Shown here in pieces: positions 48,017 through 56,635 of a stretch of 64,000 nt of DNA. Source of the stretch: an uncultured Bacteroidales bacterium (GTDB lineage Bacteria > Bacteroidota > Bacteroidia > Bacteroidales > WCHB1-69). The notes under the pieces are model-generated. The model had not been told where the DNA came from, did no database searches, and saw nothing but the letters and a program-made list of their open reading frames with translations. Position 1 is the first letter of the stretch. Each line of letters begins with the position of its first letter. A program made the translations under genes and the position numbers. Where the stretch lies: assembly GCA_937949745.1 (NCBI GenBank), contig CALECM010000059.1, positions 7,325 to 71,324 of the forward strand. The letters run 5' to 3'.

Positions 48017-48538
48017 ATGAAAAATTACCGTGAAAAACTTCATCGTATTACCACTTTTATTTTTGATTTCGACGGTGTGCTTTCGGATGGGAAAGTGTAT
48101 GTTCTGCCTGACGGTGACCAGATCAGGAATACGGATGTGAAGGATGGATACGCTATTCATTACGCTATGAAACTGGGATACCGGATGGCGATTATTTCAG
48201 GAGGTTATTCCGAAACGATGAGATTACGTTACGCTAATTTTCCCGGTATGGAAATTTACCTGAAAGTGGGCGATAAAGTAGCGGTGTTTAATGAATATCT
48301 CGCCAAACACCAAATTAGTGCGGAGGAGGTGTTGTATGTGGGAGATGATATTCCGGATTATAAACTCATGCAGATGGTTGGGGTAAAATGTTGTCCTTCT
48401 GATGCGGCGGAAGAGATTAAGCAGATCGCCGATTATATTTCCCACAGGCGGGGTGGCGATGGTTGCGTAAGGGATGTGATCGAACAAACGATCAGGGCAC
48501 ACGGTAAATGGATGGGTGATGACGCCCATATCTGGTAA
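48017..48538 (+). CDS. kdsC: KdsC-like 3-deoxy-D-manno-octulosonate 8-phosphate phosphatase
   Basis: A 173-residue HAD phosphatase without cap domain, the size of KdsC. DFDGVLSDG (Asp17, Asp19) is the nucleophile motif, IISGG the second motif, and VGDDIPDYKLM the metal-binding fourth motif. KdsC makes free Kdo for lipopolysaccharide core synthesis; the related YrbI group and CMP-sugar phosphatases are alternatives. Its start follows the DUF2520 gene in the same unit, and its end nearly touches the DUF2023 gene on the other strand. Confidence 0.85.
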   Translation: MKNYREKLHRITTFIFDFDGVLSDGKVYVLPDGDQIRNTDVKDGYAIHYAMKLGYRMAIISGGYSETMRLRYANFPGMEIYLKVGDKVAVFNEYLAKHQISAEEVLYVGDDIPDYKLMQMVGVKCCPSDAAEEIKQIADYISHRRGGDGCVRDVIEQTIRAHGKWMGDDAHIW

Positions 48539-48550
48539 TATCCGGATGAT

Positions 48551-48889
48551 TTATCCGGCCAAGGATATTCTTTCTTTTTCCTTTAATTTCAAATACCGGC
48601 CGCACTGTTGCAGCCGGTCATATCCTAACATAATACCCAAAATGAAGTCCTCTTCCGCTGTAAATTCATGTAGTTTTTTATTCCCTATTTCCCGGATTAC
48701 ATCCACACATTCGGGATCTCCGAAAAATAGGTTGATCTTAGAGTCGGATACGGTTCTCACGATATAAGAGATTCCCTGGTGTTTTAATTTGAGTTCGGCT
48801 TCGTCTCTGTAAGATGCGTCGAGCGTATGCAAAACAAGGTGCCGTAATCCTTTTTTGTATTCATAAATATGATGGCAAAGTACTTTCAT
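48551..48889 (-). CDS. DUF2023 protein
   Basis: A 112-residue small cytosolic protein that fits the DUF2023 family: an early HHIYEYKKGLRHLVLHTL, a middle VRTVSDSKINLFFGDPECV, and FILGIMLGYDRLQQC. Function is unknown. It lies 33 bases downstream of flavodoxin on the same strand, an arrangement I know from other Bacteroidota, so it probably acts with flavodoxin, for example in electron transfer or FMN loading. That role is inference. Confidence 0.75.
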   Translation of the reverse strand: MKVLCHHIYEYKKGLRHLVLHTLDASYRDEAELKLKHQGISYIVRTVSDSKINLFFGDPECVDVIREIGNKKLHEFTAEEDFILGIMLGYDRLQQCGRYLKLKEKERISLAG

Positions 48890-48922
48890 GGTAATGGGCT
48901 TGGTAGTAGTAATTGATGAGTA

Positions 48923-49429
48923 TTATGTGAAAAGCGGTAAGATTTCCGTAATCCATTTGTCAATCCTTTCATCCGTAAGGGAAGCTTCATTGTCTTCATC
49001 CAGCGCCAATCCGGCAAAATGACCGTCTTCAGCTGCTTTGGAATCGTCAAAATGATAGCCGTCTACAGGAACTTCTCCGATGATATTACATCCTTTGTCC
49101 TTAACCGCCTCATATAAAATACCAACCCCGTCGACAAAAGTATCCGGATAAGAACTTGAATCTCCCAAACCGAAGAATGCGACGGTTTTACCTTCAAGAT
49201 TACTGTTGGTCAGTACGGAAAGATGCTCTTCCCAGTCGTCCTGAAGATCACCGAATCCCCAGGTGGATGTACCCAGGATGAGGTTGGGATAGCTGTCAAG
49301 GTCCCCGGCTTTTAGGCCGGAAACATCAATAAGGGATACTTCTTCACCGGAAAGTTTTCCGGCTATTTTTTGTGCTGCATTCCGGGTGTTATCGGTGGTA
49401 GAACCGAATACAATGCCAATTTTTTTCAT
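48923..49429 (-). CDS. fldA: Flavodoxin
   Basis: A 168-residue FMN-binding electron carrier of the long-chain type. The phosphate loop GSTTDNTRNAA follows the first strand, STWGFGDLQDDW and the GLGDSSSYPDTFVDG region form the flavin site. It can replace ferredoxin, commonly under iron limitation, and could serve the KorDABC enzyme encoded about 8 kb away. No promoter box or Fur-like operator is clear upstream. Confidence 0.93.
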   Translation of the reverse strand: MKKIGIVFGSTTDNTRNAAQKIAGKLSGEEVSLIDVSGLKAGDLDSYPNLILGTSTWGFGDLQDDWEEHLSVLTNSNLEGKTVAFFGLGDSSSYPDTFVDGVGILYEAVKDKGCNIIGEVPVDGYHFDDSKAAEDGHFAGLALDEDNEASLTDERIDKWITEILPLFT

Positions 49430-49960
49430 GATATTCTAATTTATAAGTTTATATCCGTATTAGATTTTCGATTACAAAATAAAATAAAAACGTATTGAAA
49501 CTCAATCACTAATTGTAGTGATTTTTAGAAGGGCAATACCTATTTTTACTTTCTTTCCTTCTCTATTATGAAAGTCCTGAATCCAGATGGAAGTCAAGTC
49601 AGGAATGGATTCTCCTTAGCCATTCATAGAGGGATTCCTTTTGTTTCTCCGCAATTGCCAATACTTTCTCATAATATGAAAAACAGTCTGACCAAAAGAT
49701 GTTAATCCGTTTGAGAGTATCTATGGAACGCATAGCGTATTACAGGAAAATGCGAAGATAGCTGTAAACCAGAATCTAACGATACGCAATTGGCTTGTAG
49801 GGTGCTATATTGTAGAATATGAGCAACACGGAGAAGACCGGGCAGAGTATGGTACGAAGCTCTTGGATGAACTTGCCAAGAAGTTAAAATCAAGAGGAAT
49901 TAAAGGATTAAGAAGCCGGGAACTAAATACCTGTCGGAAATTTTATATAACCTATCCTCA

Positions 49961-49987
49961 AATTTGGCGGACATTGTCCGCCAAATT
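49961..49987. repeat. Perfect 27-base palindrome inside the DUF1016 gene
   Basis: Two 13-base arms (core TTTGGCGGACA and its complement) surround one central base. In frame it encodes part of the segment IWRTLSAKLQ. A diverged copy lies at 50037-50065. Confidence 0.75.
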
Positions 49988-50036
49988 GCAAGCAAATCAT
50001 AATCATGGCATTCTGGCAATAGACATAAACAAATTG

Positions 50037-50065
50037 GAGATTTCGCGGACATTGCCCGCAAAATC
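50037..50065. repeat. Second, imperfect palindrome inside the DUF1016 gene
   Basis: It shares the core GCGGACATTG with the palindrome at 49961-49987 and encodes a similar peptide (SRTLPAKS beside RTLSAKLQ), so the two are likely copies of one palindromic unit inserted in frame. Confidence 0.55.
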
Positions 50066-50905
50066 TGATTCTGAGATTGAAATTGCTCCAGAACTGTTAT
50101 TATCAAGGCTTTCTTATTCTCATTTTATAGAATTGATAAAGTTTGAAGACCCACTCGAGCGCCTATTCTACGAAGTCGAAACGATAAAGAATAATTGGAG
50201 CGTTCGGGAATTGGAACGGGCTGTGAATACGACTCTGTATGTTAGAACCGGATTGTCGAAAAACAAGGAAACTGTTATTGCCAAATTCAAAAATCAAAAG
50301 CCGGCTCAAAATGTAGATATCATTCGTGATCCCTACTTCCTGGAATTTCTTGGATTGGAAGAACGTTCGGAATATAGTGAATCCGAATTAGAACAAGCCA
50401 TCCTGGACCATTTGCAGAAATTCCTGATAGAACTGGGTACGGGATTCTGTTTTGAATCTCGCCAAAAGCGGATCACGTTCGATAATACTCATTACCGCAT
50501 CGACCTGGTCTTCTATCACCGTATCCTGAAAAGTCATATTTTGATTGATTTGAAAATCGGCAGATTCGACCACGCTGATGCCGGGCAAATGAATATATAT
50601 TTTAATTATTATAAAGACAATGAAATGACAGACGGTGATAATCCGCCTATAGGACTTATTCTTTGTGGCAGCAAAGGTGAGGCACTGGCGAAATAAGCTA
50701 CTTCCGGCATGGATAACCAACTATTTGTTTCCAAATATTTAGTTCAATTACCGGATAAAAAGATCTTGGAAAATTTCATCAAAAGGGAAATTGGAGAATA
50801 GAAATTCATTGAGACGGTTTAGCCGTTCCAATTTATCGTGATCCACCGGGTTATTAAATCCTGTTTCATAAAGATGAATAACCTGTTCATATCGGTAGAA
50901 AATGA

Positions 50906-50937
50906 TTTGTAATCTCTCTCTTTTTTTACTACTTTTG
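50906..50937 (+). promoter_or_regulatory. Promoter of the rpe-SGNH-SGNH-MBOAT operon
   Basis: TTTG at 50906-50909 precedes TACTTTTG at 50930-50937 by 20 bases, the best consensus promoter in the window. The rpe ATG is 18 bases downstream. Confidence 0.7.
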
Positions 50938-50954
50938 CAAACTAAATTTTCTGT

Positions 50955-51629
50955 ATGCAACCTTTGATCTCTCCTTCCATGTTATCGGCCGATTTTTGTC
51001 ATTTGGCCGATGATATTTCCATGATAAATAATTCGCAGGCCGATTTTTTCCATCTGGATATCATGGATGGTGTATTTGTACCCAACATTTCTTACGGAAT
51101 GCCTTTGATAAAGGCTATCAAATCGTTAGCCCAGAAACCGTTGGATGTACATCTCATGATCGTTCAACCTGAACGCTATGTCAGGGAATTTAAAGAAGCC
51201 GGAGCGGATCTGCTGACCGTACATTGGGAAGCGGCGATACACCTGCATCGTCTGGTTCATCAGATAAGGAGCGAAGATATGCTGGCCGGCGTCGCATTGA
51301 ATCCGCATACTCCGGTATCCAACTTAGAGGATATCATCCAGGATCTGGATCTGGTGCTGATCATGTCGGTAAATCCCGGTTTCGGCGGACAGAAATTCAT
51401 TGAAAGGACCTATGCCCGTATTGCGGAACTCAGGGATATGATCATCAGGCAGAATTCCAATGCCATGATTGAAGTGGACGGGGGAGTCGGTGCCGATAAT
51501 GCCGAAGCTCTGGTAGAAGCCGGTGCTGATATATTAGTAGCCGGGAATGCCATATTCAAATCTGATGATCCTATAGAGACCATAAAGAAATTAAAAAGTG
51601 CTGGAAAAGAGGATGATCAACAGGCATAA
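50955..51629 (+). CDS. rpe: Ribulose-phosphate 3-epimerase
   Basis: A 224-residue TIM-barrel enzyme of the pentose phosphate pathway interconverting ribulose 5-phosphate and xylulose 5-phosphate. Visible: PSMLSADF, the metal-binding FHLDIMDGVFVPN and DVHLMI, and the phosphate-binding VNPGFGGQKF and EVDGGVG. It is the first gene of a four-gene unit; the next start is 25 bases downstream. The link between a sugar-phosphate enzyme and envelope acylation genes is positional only. Confidence 0.95.
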   Translation: MQPLISPSMLSADFCHLADDISMINNSQADFFHLDIMDGVFVPNISYGMPLIKAIKSLAQKPLDVHLMIVQPERYVREFKEAGADLLTVHWEAAIHLHRLVHQIRSEDMLAGVALNPHTPVSNLEDIIQDLDLVLIMSVNPGFGGQKFIERTYARIAELRDMIIRQNSNAMIEVDGGVGADNAEALVEAGADILVAGNAIFKSDDPIETIKKLKSAGKEDDQQA

Positions 51630-51654
51630 TTAGTCCGTACCGGAAAAAGGGAAT

Positions 51655-53136
51655 ATGAAACCATACCGTATTTTGATATTTATTATCGTGGTAATTACGG
51701 GATTAGGGCTTTTAGCGGCCTTTTTCCCGGAAGATGGTATTGCGGTCGGGAATATAACCCTGCGTTTTCCTTCCCTGGAAACCGTGATGACGCGTGAAGA
51801 CCATTCTCAGCAGGAAGCGGAAGCCAGGATGATGGTACTGGATAGTATCGCCACCCGGACCCGGGAGTTAAATGAATTAAAAGATACGTTATCCTATTAT
51901 AACGAAATATTATCCATGCACCCCGCCCGTTTTTATGTGCCGGGAGACGATATCGGTTATTTTGATTCCTTCTTTGAGGCATTAGACCTGGCCAATGAAG
52001 AAGAACGTGTGGTCAGGATATTACATTACGGCGATTCGCAGATCGAGATGGACAGGATATCGTCAGATTTGCGCGCATTTTTCCAGCATAAATTCGGCGG
52101 TGGCGGTCCGGGATTATTACCGCTGGAACAAACCATCCCTTCCGCGTCGGTATATCAGCAGGCTTCCGGTGATTATGAAGATTATGCCGTATACGGCACC
52201 AGTATGAGGACTTCAAACCGGGAATACGGACTGATGGGCCGTTTTTACCGGGTTCATAGTAATGCTCATTTCACCGCTACCGCTACAAAAAATGAAAAAC
52301 TTGATCCCGGGCTAAGATCCTTTTCCCGGATTACACTCTTATTTAAAGACCTGAAAGGCGGATTTTCCGCTTCCCTTAAAGGCAGAGGTCTTCCCGGAGA
52401 ATTAATGCAAACTAATGAAAAAGCCGGATATGGAAGCTTAACATGGCAATTGGATACCGTCGTGACCAGGATTTCTTTGAACCTCAAAGGCGCTGCCGAC
52501 ATTTACGGAATACTGCTGGACAATGGTTTCGGCGCCAATGTGGATAATATTCCCTTACGCGGTTCTTCGGGGACCATTTTTACTTCCATCAGGGATTCTT
52601 CACTTTCTCATCTTTATGAGTTGGCAGATGTTGGATTGGTGATATTGCAGTTCGGCGGAAATTCCGTGCCGGGAATATATGGAGAAAAAGGAGTACAGGC
52701 ATATAAGGAAAGAATCGCGTCCCAGATACGTTACATAAGAAATATTTATCCTAATGCCAAGTTATTATTTATAGGTCCTTCCGATATGAGTACGAGGGTG
52801 AACGGGACACTGCAAACCTACCCGTGGCTTCCTGCTATTGTGGAAGCATTGAAAGAAGCGGCGATAGAAAACGATGCTGCGTTTTGGGATATGTACGAGG
52901 TAATGGGTGGACATAACTCCATGTTGGCATGGGTCAGGAATGGATATGCCGGAAATGATTATATACATTTTACACCGACCGGGGCAACCAAAATCGGTAA
53001 GGCGCTTTCCGGTTCATTTGAAGTGATGTATGATTTTTACCGGATGCGCAAAGAAACACCCGGAGATCGTTTTGATGAAATATGGGCAAATTTTAATATG
53101 CAACCGACTGTAGACACTACTACCGCTCAATACTAA
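51655..53136 (+). CDS. Membrane-anchored SGNH/GDSL hydrolase family protein, first copy
   Basis: 493 residues. One N-terminal hydrophobic segment (about 5-24) anchors or exports it. The SGNH blocks are present: block I HYGDSQIE with Ser128, block III-like QFGGNSVPG, and block V DYIHFTPTG with Asp435 and His438 as the rest of the triad. A long beta-rich insertion lies between blocks I and III. Such proteins paired with MBOAT acyltransferases usually move or remove acetyl groups on extracytoplasmic polysaccharides. It shares this layout with the next gene, so the two probably arose by duplication. Confidence 0.83.
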   Translation: MKPYRILIFIIVVITGLGLLAAFFPEDGIAVGNITLRFPSLETVMTREDHSQQEAEARMMVLDSIATRTRELNELKDTLSYYNEILSMHPARFYVPGDDIGYFDSFFEALDLANEEERVVRILHYGDSQIEMDRISSDLRAFFQHKFGGGGPGLLPLEQTIPSASVYQQASGDYEDYAVYGTSMRTSNREYGLMGRFYRVHSNAHFTATATKNEKLDPGLRSFSRITLLFKDLKGGFSASLKGRGLPGELMQTNEKAGYGSLTWQLDTVVTRISLNLKGAADIYGILLDNGFGANVDNIPLRGSSGTIFTSIRDSSLSHLYELADVGLVILQFGGNSVPGIYGEKGVQAYKERIASQIRYIRNIYPNAKLLFIGPSDMSTRVNGTLQTYPWLPAIVEALKEAAIENDAAFWDMYEVMGGHNSMLAWVRNGYAGNDYIHFTPTGATKIGKALSGSFEVMYDFYRMRKETPGDRFDEIWANFNMQPTVDTTTAQY

Positions 53137-53139
53137 GTG

Positions 53140-54441
53140 ATGAAAAAAAAACTGGTTTTGTTATTATTATTGTGGGTTTTTCACGGGATTTATCTGTTTT
53201 CCCAGCCGATATATCCATATGTAAAGATCGATACCCTGAATTTTGCTCAATTTGATAAAAATGAATTGGTCTTCAGTCAGGATACTTCCTTATTGATGCC
53301 TTTTTTTGAGAAATTTAATTCTGTGGTGACTTCCGGAGAGGGGAATATCAATATTGTCCATATTGGAGCTTCACACGTGCAGGCCGGTACGTTTCCACAT
53401 CGTATCAGGAAAAATCTGCTCGAGATATTTCCGGCTTCCGTAGCCGGCAGAGGAATGATCTTTCCTTATTCCGTTGCCAGAAAATCTAACAATCCGGCAG
53501 ATTACAAAGTCTCTTCCTCCACAACCTTCGAATTGATAAGAAATGTCTACTCTAATTTGGAAAAACCTTTGGGAGTGACGGGTATCGCGGTTTATACCTC
53601 CGATACCGTAGCTGAAATCAGGATTTCCATTCCGGCTTTAGATCCTGAGTTTATAACCACAAGGATTCACCTTTTCGGATTCGCCGATAGCGGTCGTGTG
53701 ATACCGACGATCCGGATCGACAGTCTGGAATACCCGCCCGTGGTGATGGATTCTGCTGCCCGTAAATTTATTTATGAAGTACAACCTTTTACCGATACTT
53801 TTACCTTACAAATCCGGAACCATACAGGCGGAGCTTTCACCATAACCGGAATTTTGCTGGATAACGGCTTTCCGGGTATAACATACCATTCTTTAGGAGT
53901 AAACGGGGCGAATGTGGCTTCTTTCCTGAAATGTGATTATTTTGTCCGGGATATGCAATATTTGAAACCGGATATGGTCATTTTCGGATTGGGAATAAAC
54001 GATGCTTCCGGTGATCATTTCGATACTTTGGAATTCGTCAATAATTATCTGCAGCTTGTCGACCGGATTAAAGAAGTAAATCCGGAATGTGCGTTTGTTT
54101 TTGTTACCAATAACGATAGTTACAAAAGGATTGCCCGGGGGAAATATGCAGTCAATAAAAGAGGTCCCGTGGTGAGGGAACAGTTCTACAAACTGGCGTC
54201 CCTGACTTCCGGCGCGGTTTGGGATCAATTTGAAATTATGGGAGGACTTAAGTCCATGGATAAATGGCGTATTGCCTCGCTGGCCAAAACCGACCGCGTC
54301 CATTTTACCAATCAGGGCTATAGCCTTATAGGCGATCTATTCACCAATGCTTTTCTGGATGCTTATTGGAGGTGGAAACTAACACAGATAGATGTTCCCA
54401 TTGATATGGAATTTATGGAACGGCAATCAGTATCAGACTAA
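53140..54441 (+). CDS. Secreted SGNH hydrolase family protein, second copy
   Basis: 433 residues from the ATG at 53140 (an overlapping GTG lies 3 bases earlier). MKKKLVLLLLLWVFHGIYLFSQ is a signal peptide. Block I reads HIGASHVQ with Ser78, where the usual Asp next to the serine is Ala; block III is GLGINDA; block V is DRVHFT with Asp385 and His388. All triad residues remain, so it may be active despite the unusual block I. It starts 3 bases after the first copy and is followed 9 bases later by the MBOAT gene, which suggests a common role in glycan O-acetylation. Confidence 0.82.
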   Translation: MKKKLVLLLLLWVFHGIYLFSQPIYPYVKIDTLNFAQFDKNELVFSQDTSLLMPFFEKFNSVVTSGEGNINIVHIGASHVQAGTFPHRIRKNLLEIFPASVAGRGMIFPYSVARKSNNPADYKVSSSTTFELIRNVYSNLEKPLGVTGIAVYTSDTVAEIRISIPALDPEFITTRIHLFGFADSGRVIPTIRIDSLEYPPVVMDSAARKFIYEVQPFTDTFTLQIRNHTGGAFTITGILLDNGFPGITYHSLGVNGANVASFLKCDYFVRDMQYLKPDMVIFGLGINDASGDHFDTLEFVNNYLQLVDRIKEVNPECAFVFVTNNDSYKRIARGKYAVNKRGPVVREQFYKLASLTSGAVWDQFEIMGGLKSMDKWRIASLAKTDRVHFTNQGYSLIGDLFTNAFLDAYWRWKLTQIDVPIDMEFMERQSVSD

Positions 54442-54450
54442 ATCAGTTCT

Positions 54451-56169
54451 ATGACCTTAGATAATATCAAATCTTTTTTTACGATCATATTTTCTTTCGA
54501 CGAAAGATACCCGCTTCTTTTTACACAATTCTATTTCTGGGCTTTTTTTGCCATCGTATTTGCTGTTTTCAGCCTGATAGGTAACCGCAGGCTTTTAAGA
54601 AATGCTTTTCTTTTCTTCGCCAGTCTTTTTTTCTACTATAAAACTTCCGGTCTTTTCGTACTTATCCTGATCTTTTCGACATTATACGGTTTCTTTATCG
54701 GCAAAAGAATAGGGAATTTATCCCAAAGTTCATGGAGAAAATTCTATCTTATCCTGGGGGTATTTATCAACCTGTTTTTATTATGCTATTTTAAATACGC
54801 TTATTTTTTCACAGATGCCTATAACAGCCTTTTCCATACGAATTATGAAGTGGTTAATTATCTGGCTAAATGGACGAATGAGTTAGCCGGAACTACCCGT
54901 TTCGATGCCAGTAAAATATTGTTACCTGTAGGGATATCCTTTTATACTTTTCAGAATATAAGTTATTTGGTCGATATTTATAAAAAGAAGGTACTTCCGG
55001 TCAGCAATATACTGGATTTCGGTTTTTATACCTGCTTTTTTCCGGGTCTTGTAGCCGGACCTATTGTACGGGCCAACCAGTTTATTCCGCAACTTTACAA
55101 GAAATTCCATCTCTCCAGGAAACAGTTCGGAATTGCTGTTTTCTGGATATTGAACGGACTGATCAAGAAATTGATCCTGAGTGATTATCTGGCGGTAAAT
55201 TTTGTAGACAGGGTTTTTAATAATCCCAATCTCTTTACCGGCTTTGAGAATCTTTCGGCTCTGTTTCTCTATTCTCTGCAGGTATATGCCGATTTTTCCG
55301 GTTATACGGATATCGCCATCGGTGTAGCCATGTTGATGGGTTTTTATCTCCCTATGAATTTTAATTCACCTTATAAGGCGACCAATTGCGGTAATTTTTG
55401 GAGAAGGTGGCATATTTCCTTATCTACATGGCTTAAAGATTACTTATACATACCATTGGGCGGAAGCAGAAAGGGAAAAGTCAGAACGCAGGTCAACCTT
55501 ATGGTTACGATGCTGCTGGGCGGACTGTGGCACGGCGCCAGTTGGAATTTCATGATCTGGGGAGGCCTCAATGGCGTGGGAATTCTTACTTTCAAGTTGT
55601 GGAGAACCATGAAGAAATATGCCCGTACTTTACTGACTTTTGCGGGCTTCCTCCTTTTCTTTTGCCTCAATTATTTTTTCCCGAATCCCGCTTTTGTTAT
55701 AGGCTCGGTATGGTTAGGCGTGATTTTCGCCGGTACTTTCCTCGATCAGCTGTATTCCCTCTTTGCGAAAAACAAACCGATTGTCTGGCTGAACCGGGGT
55801 TGGTCTATATTCCTGACTTTCGTTTTCATTACTTTCACCAGATTATTTTTCCGTTCAGGCTCAAATCTGGATCCGGCGGAAGCCAGCCGGGTAGCCTGGG
55901 AAACCGCCAGGAATATGATAACCCGTATCGGAGGAAAATGGCAGGTAGACCTTATTCCGCAAATTTTGCATGAATATATGTTTGTCTTTATTCTTTTTGC
56001 TATAGGAATGATCATCCACTGGCTTCCCGAAAAATGGAAAAGATGGTACCGTGTTAACTTTGCGATGATGCCTTTATGGCTTATGGCGATTGTGGTGATA
56101 GGTACGGTTTTTGTGGTTTATCAGTTCGTTACCGCCGACCTTCAGCCATTTATTTATTTCCAGTTCTGA
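54451..56169 (+). CDS. MBOAT-family O-acyltransferase (AlgI/PatA-like)
   Basis: A 572-residue inner-membrane protein with about ten or more hydrophobic segments. It carries MBOAT hallmarks: CFFPGLVAGPIVRANQFIPQL, YADFSGYTDIAIGVAMLMGF, NFWRRWHISLSTWLKDYLYI (His321) and GGLWHGASWNFMIWG with the probable catalytic His361. AlgI, PatA and DltB relatives pass acyl groups from a cytosolic donor across the membrane to a partner that modifies a glycan. The two SGNH proteins encoded just upstream are the natural partners. The glycan is unknown: exopolysaccharide and peptidoglycan are both possible. Confidence 0.92.
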   Translation: MTLDNIKSFFTIIFSFDERYPLLFTQFYFWAFFAIVFAVFSLIGNRRLLRNAFLFFASLFFYYKTSGLFVLILIFSTLYGFFIGKRIGNLSQSSWRKFYLILGVFINLFLLCYFKYAYFFTDAYNSLFHTNYEVVNYLAKWTNELAGTTRFDASKILLPVGISFYTFQNISYLVDIYKKKVLPVSNILDFGFYTCFFPGLVAGPIVRANQFIPQLYKKFHLSRKQFGIAVFWILNGLIKKLILSDYLAVNFVDRVFNNPNLFTGFENLSALFLYSLQVYADFSGYTDIAIGVAMLMGFYLPMNFNSPYKATNCGNFWRRWHISLSTWLKDYLYIPLGGSRKGKVRTQVNLMVTMLLGGLWHGASWNFMIWGGLNGVGILTFKLWRTMKKYARTLLTFAGFLLFFCLNYFFPNPAFVIGSVWLGVIFAGTFLDQLYSLFAKNKPIVWLNRGWSIFLTFVFITFTRLFFRSGSNLDPAEASRVAWETARNMITRIGGKWQVDLIPQILHEYMFVFILFAIGMIIHWLPEKWKRWYRVNFAMMPLWLMAIVVIGTVFVVYQFVTADLQPFIYFQF

Positions 56170-56191
56170 TTACAACTAATGTTTAATAAAT

Positions 56192-56222
56192 AAAAAAGAC
56201 TACCCGACGGGTAGTCTTTTTT
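56192..56222. terminator. Bidirectional terminator after the MBOAT gene
   Basis: A perfect 14-bp stem (56192-56205 with 56209-56222, core GACTACCC) with a 3-base loop has A and T runs on its two sides. It serves the plus-strand operon and the minus-strand lipoprotein gene ending at 56244. Confidence 0.88.
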
Positions 56223-56243
56223 GGAAATGTATAAGTATAATTA

Positions 56244-56450
56244 TTATTTACATTCCAGTTTGCTTCCATCTGCGTAAGTTTCATTGAAGTCTTTACATTT
56301 CCAACCGCTACCGTTAACTTTCGGAGCATTGTACTCGGAAACTGTAGTACCGGCAGCATTGATTTCTTTACAATTGCAACTTTTTACACATGAAGTTGAT
56401 AGCACTGCCATGCATCCTGCTATGGCCAAGATAAATAATCCTTTTTTCAT
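56244..56450 (-). CDS. Small Cys-rich lipoprotein, 68 residues
   Basis: MKKGLFILAIAGCMAVLSTSC is a lipoprotein signal with lipobox ending at Cys21. The mature part of about 48 residues is rich in Cys (CVKSCNCKE, WKCKD, LECK), Lys and Asn. I do not recognise a family; the paired cysteines suggest disulfides or metal binding. It has its own promoter box and shares a terminator with the MBOAT operon. Confidence 0.7.
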   Translation of the reverse strand: MKKGLFILAIAGCMAVLSTSCVKSCNCKEINAAGTTVSEYNAPKVNGSGWKCKDFNETYADGSKLECK

Positions 56451-56479
56451 AATATGAATAGGTTTGGTGAATAATGCGG

Positions 56480-56487
56480 CAAAATTA
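56480..56487 (-). promoter_or_regulatory. -7 promoter box for the small lipoprotein gene
   Basis: The minus strand reads TAATTTTG, 29 bases upstream of the start codon. Confidence 0.45.
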
Positions 56488-56590
56488 AAAAAATCTTCTT
56501 TTAAAATTACATTTTTTGAATAAAAATATTTTATTGGAAGTCAGAAATACCATATTTCCATTTTTGTTGTCACGCACCTTATAAAAACAA

Positions 56591-56616
56591 AAAAGCCGGG
56601 ATTAATCCCGGCTTTT
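56591..56616 (-). terminator. Terminator of the kor operon
   Basis: A perfect 26-base palindrome (core GCCGGGATTAATCCCGGC) is followed on the minus strand by TTTTTTGTTTTT. It lies 19 bases after the last gene of the operon. Confidence 0.88.
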
Positions 56617-56635
56617 GAAATATAATGAAATACAA

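Larger units (their letters stand above)
49676..50801 (+). pseudogene. Decayed DUF1016 (YhcG-type) PD-(D/E)XK nuclease gene
   Basis: The intact family protein is about 350 residues. The open part (49692-50696) encodes its N-terminal domain (VNQNLTIRNWLVGCYIVEYE, EDRAEYGTKLLDELAKKL) and the C-terminal nuclease with RIDLVFYH and LIDLK. Two lesions are visible. First, TAA at 50694-50696 interrupts the frame, yet the same frame continues to a natural TAG at 50799-50801 with the family's C terminus (MDNQLFVSKYLVQLPDKK), so a Tyr codon has probably become a stop. Second, there is no in-frame ATG upstream; one at 49676 is one base out of frame, suggesting a frameshift near 49690-49698. Two palindromes lie inside the gene. 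Relatives are often linked to mobile or restriction loci. Readthrough or a shortened active product cannot be excluded. Confidence 0.8.

Noticed and set aside
47190..49429. Region as a defence or mobile island near the DUF1016 remnant
   Set aside because: The genes here are ordinary housekeeping families, with no integrase, transposase, tRNA or direct repeats marking island ends.
50748..50960. Minus-strand frame of 70 codons between the DUF1016 remnant and rpe
   Set aside because: It overlaps the C-terminal remnant of the DUF1016 gene, the rpe promoter and the rpe start codon, and shows no recognisable domain.
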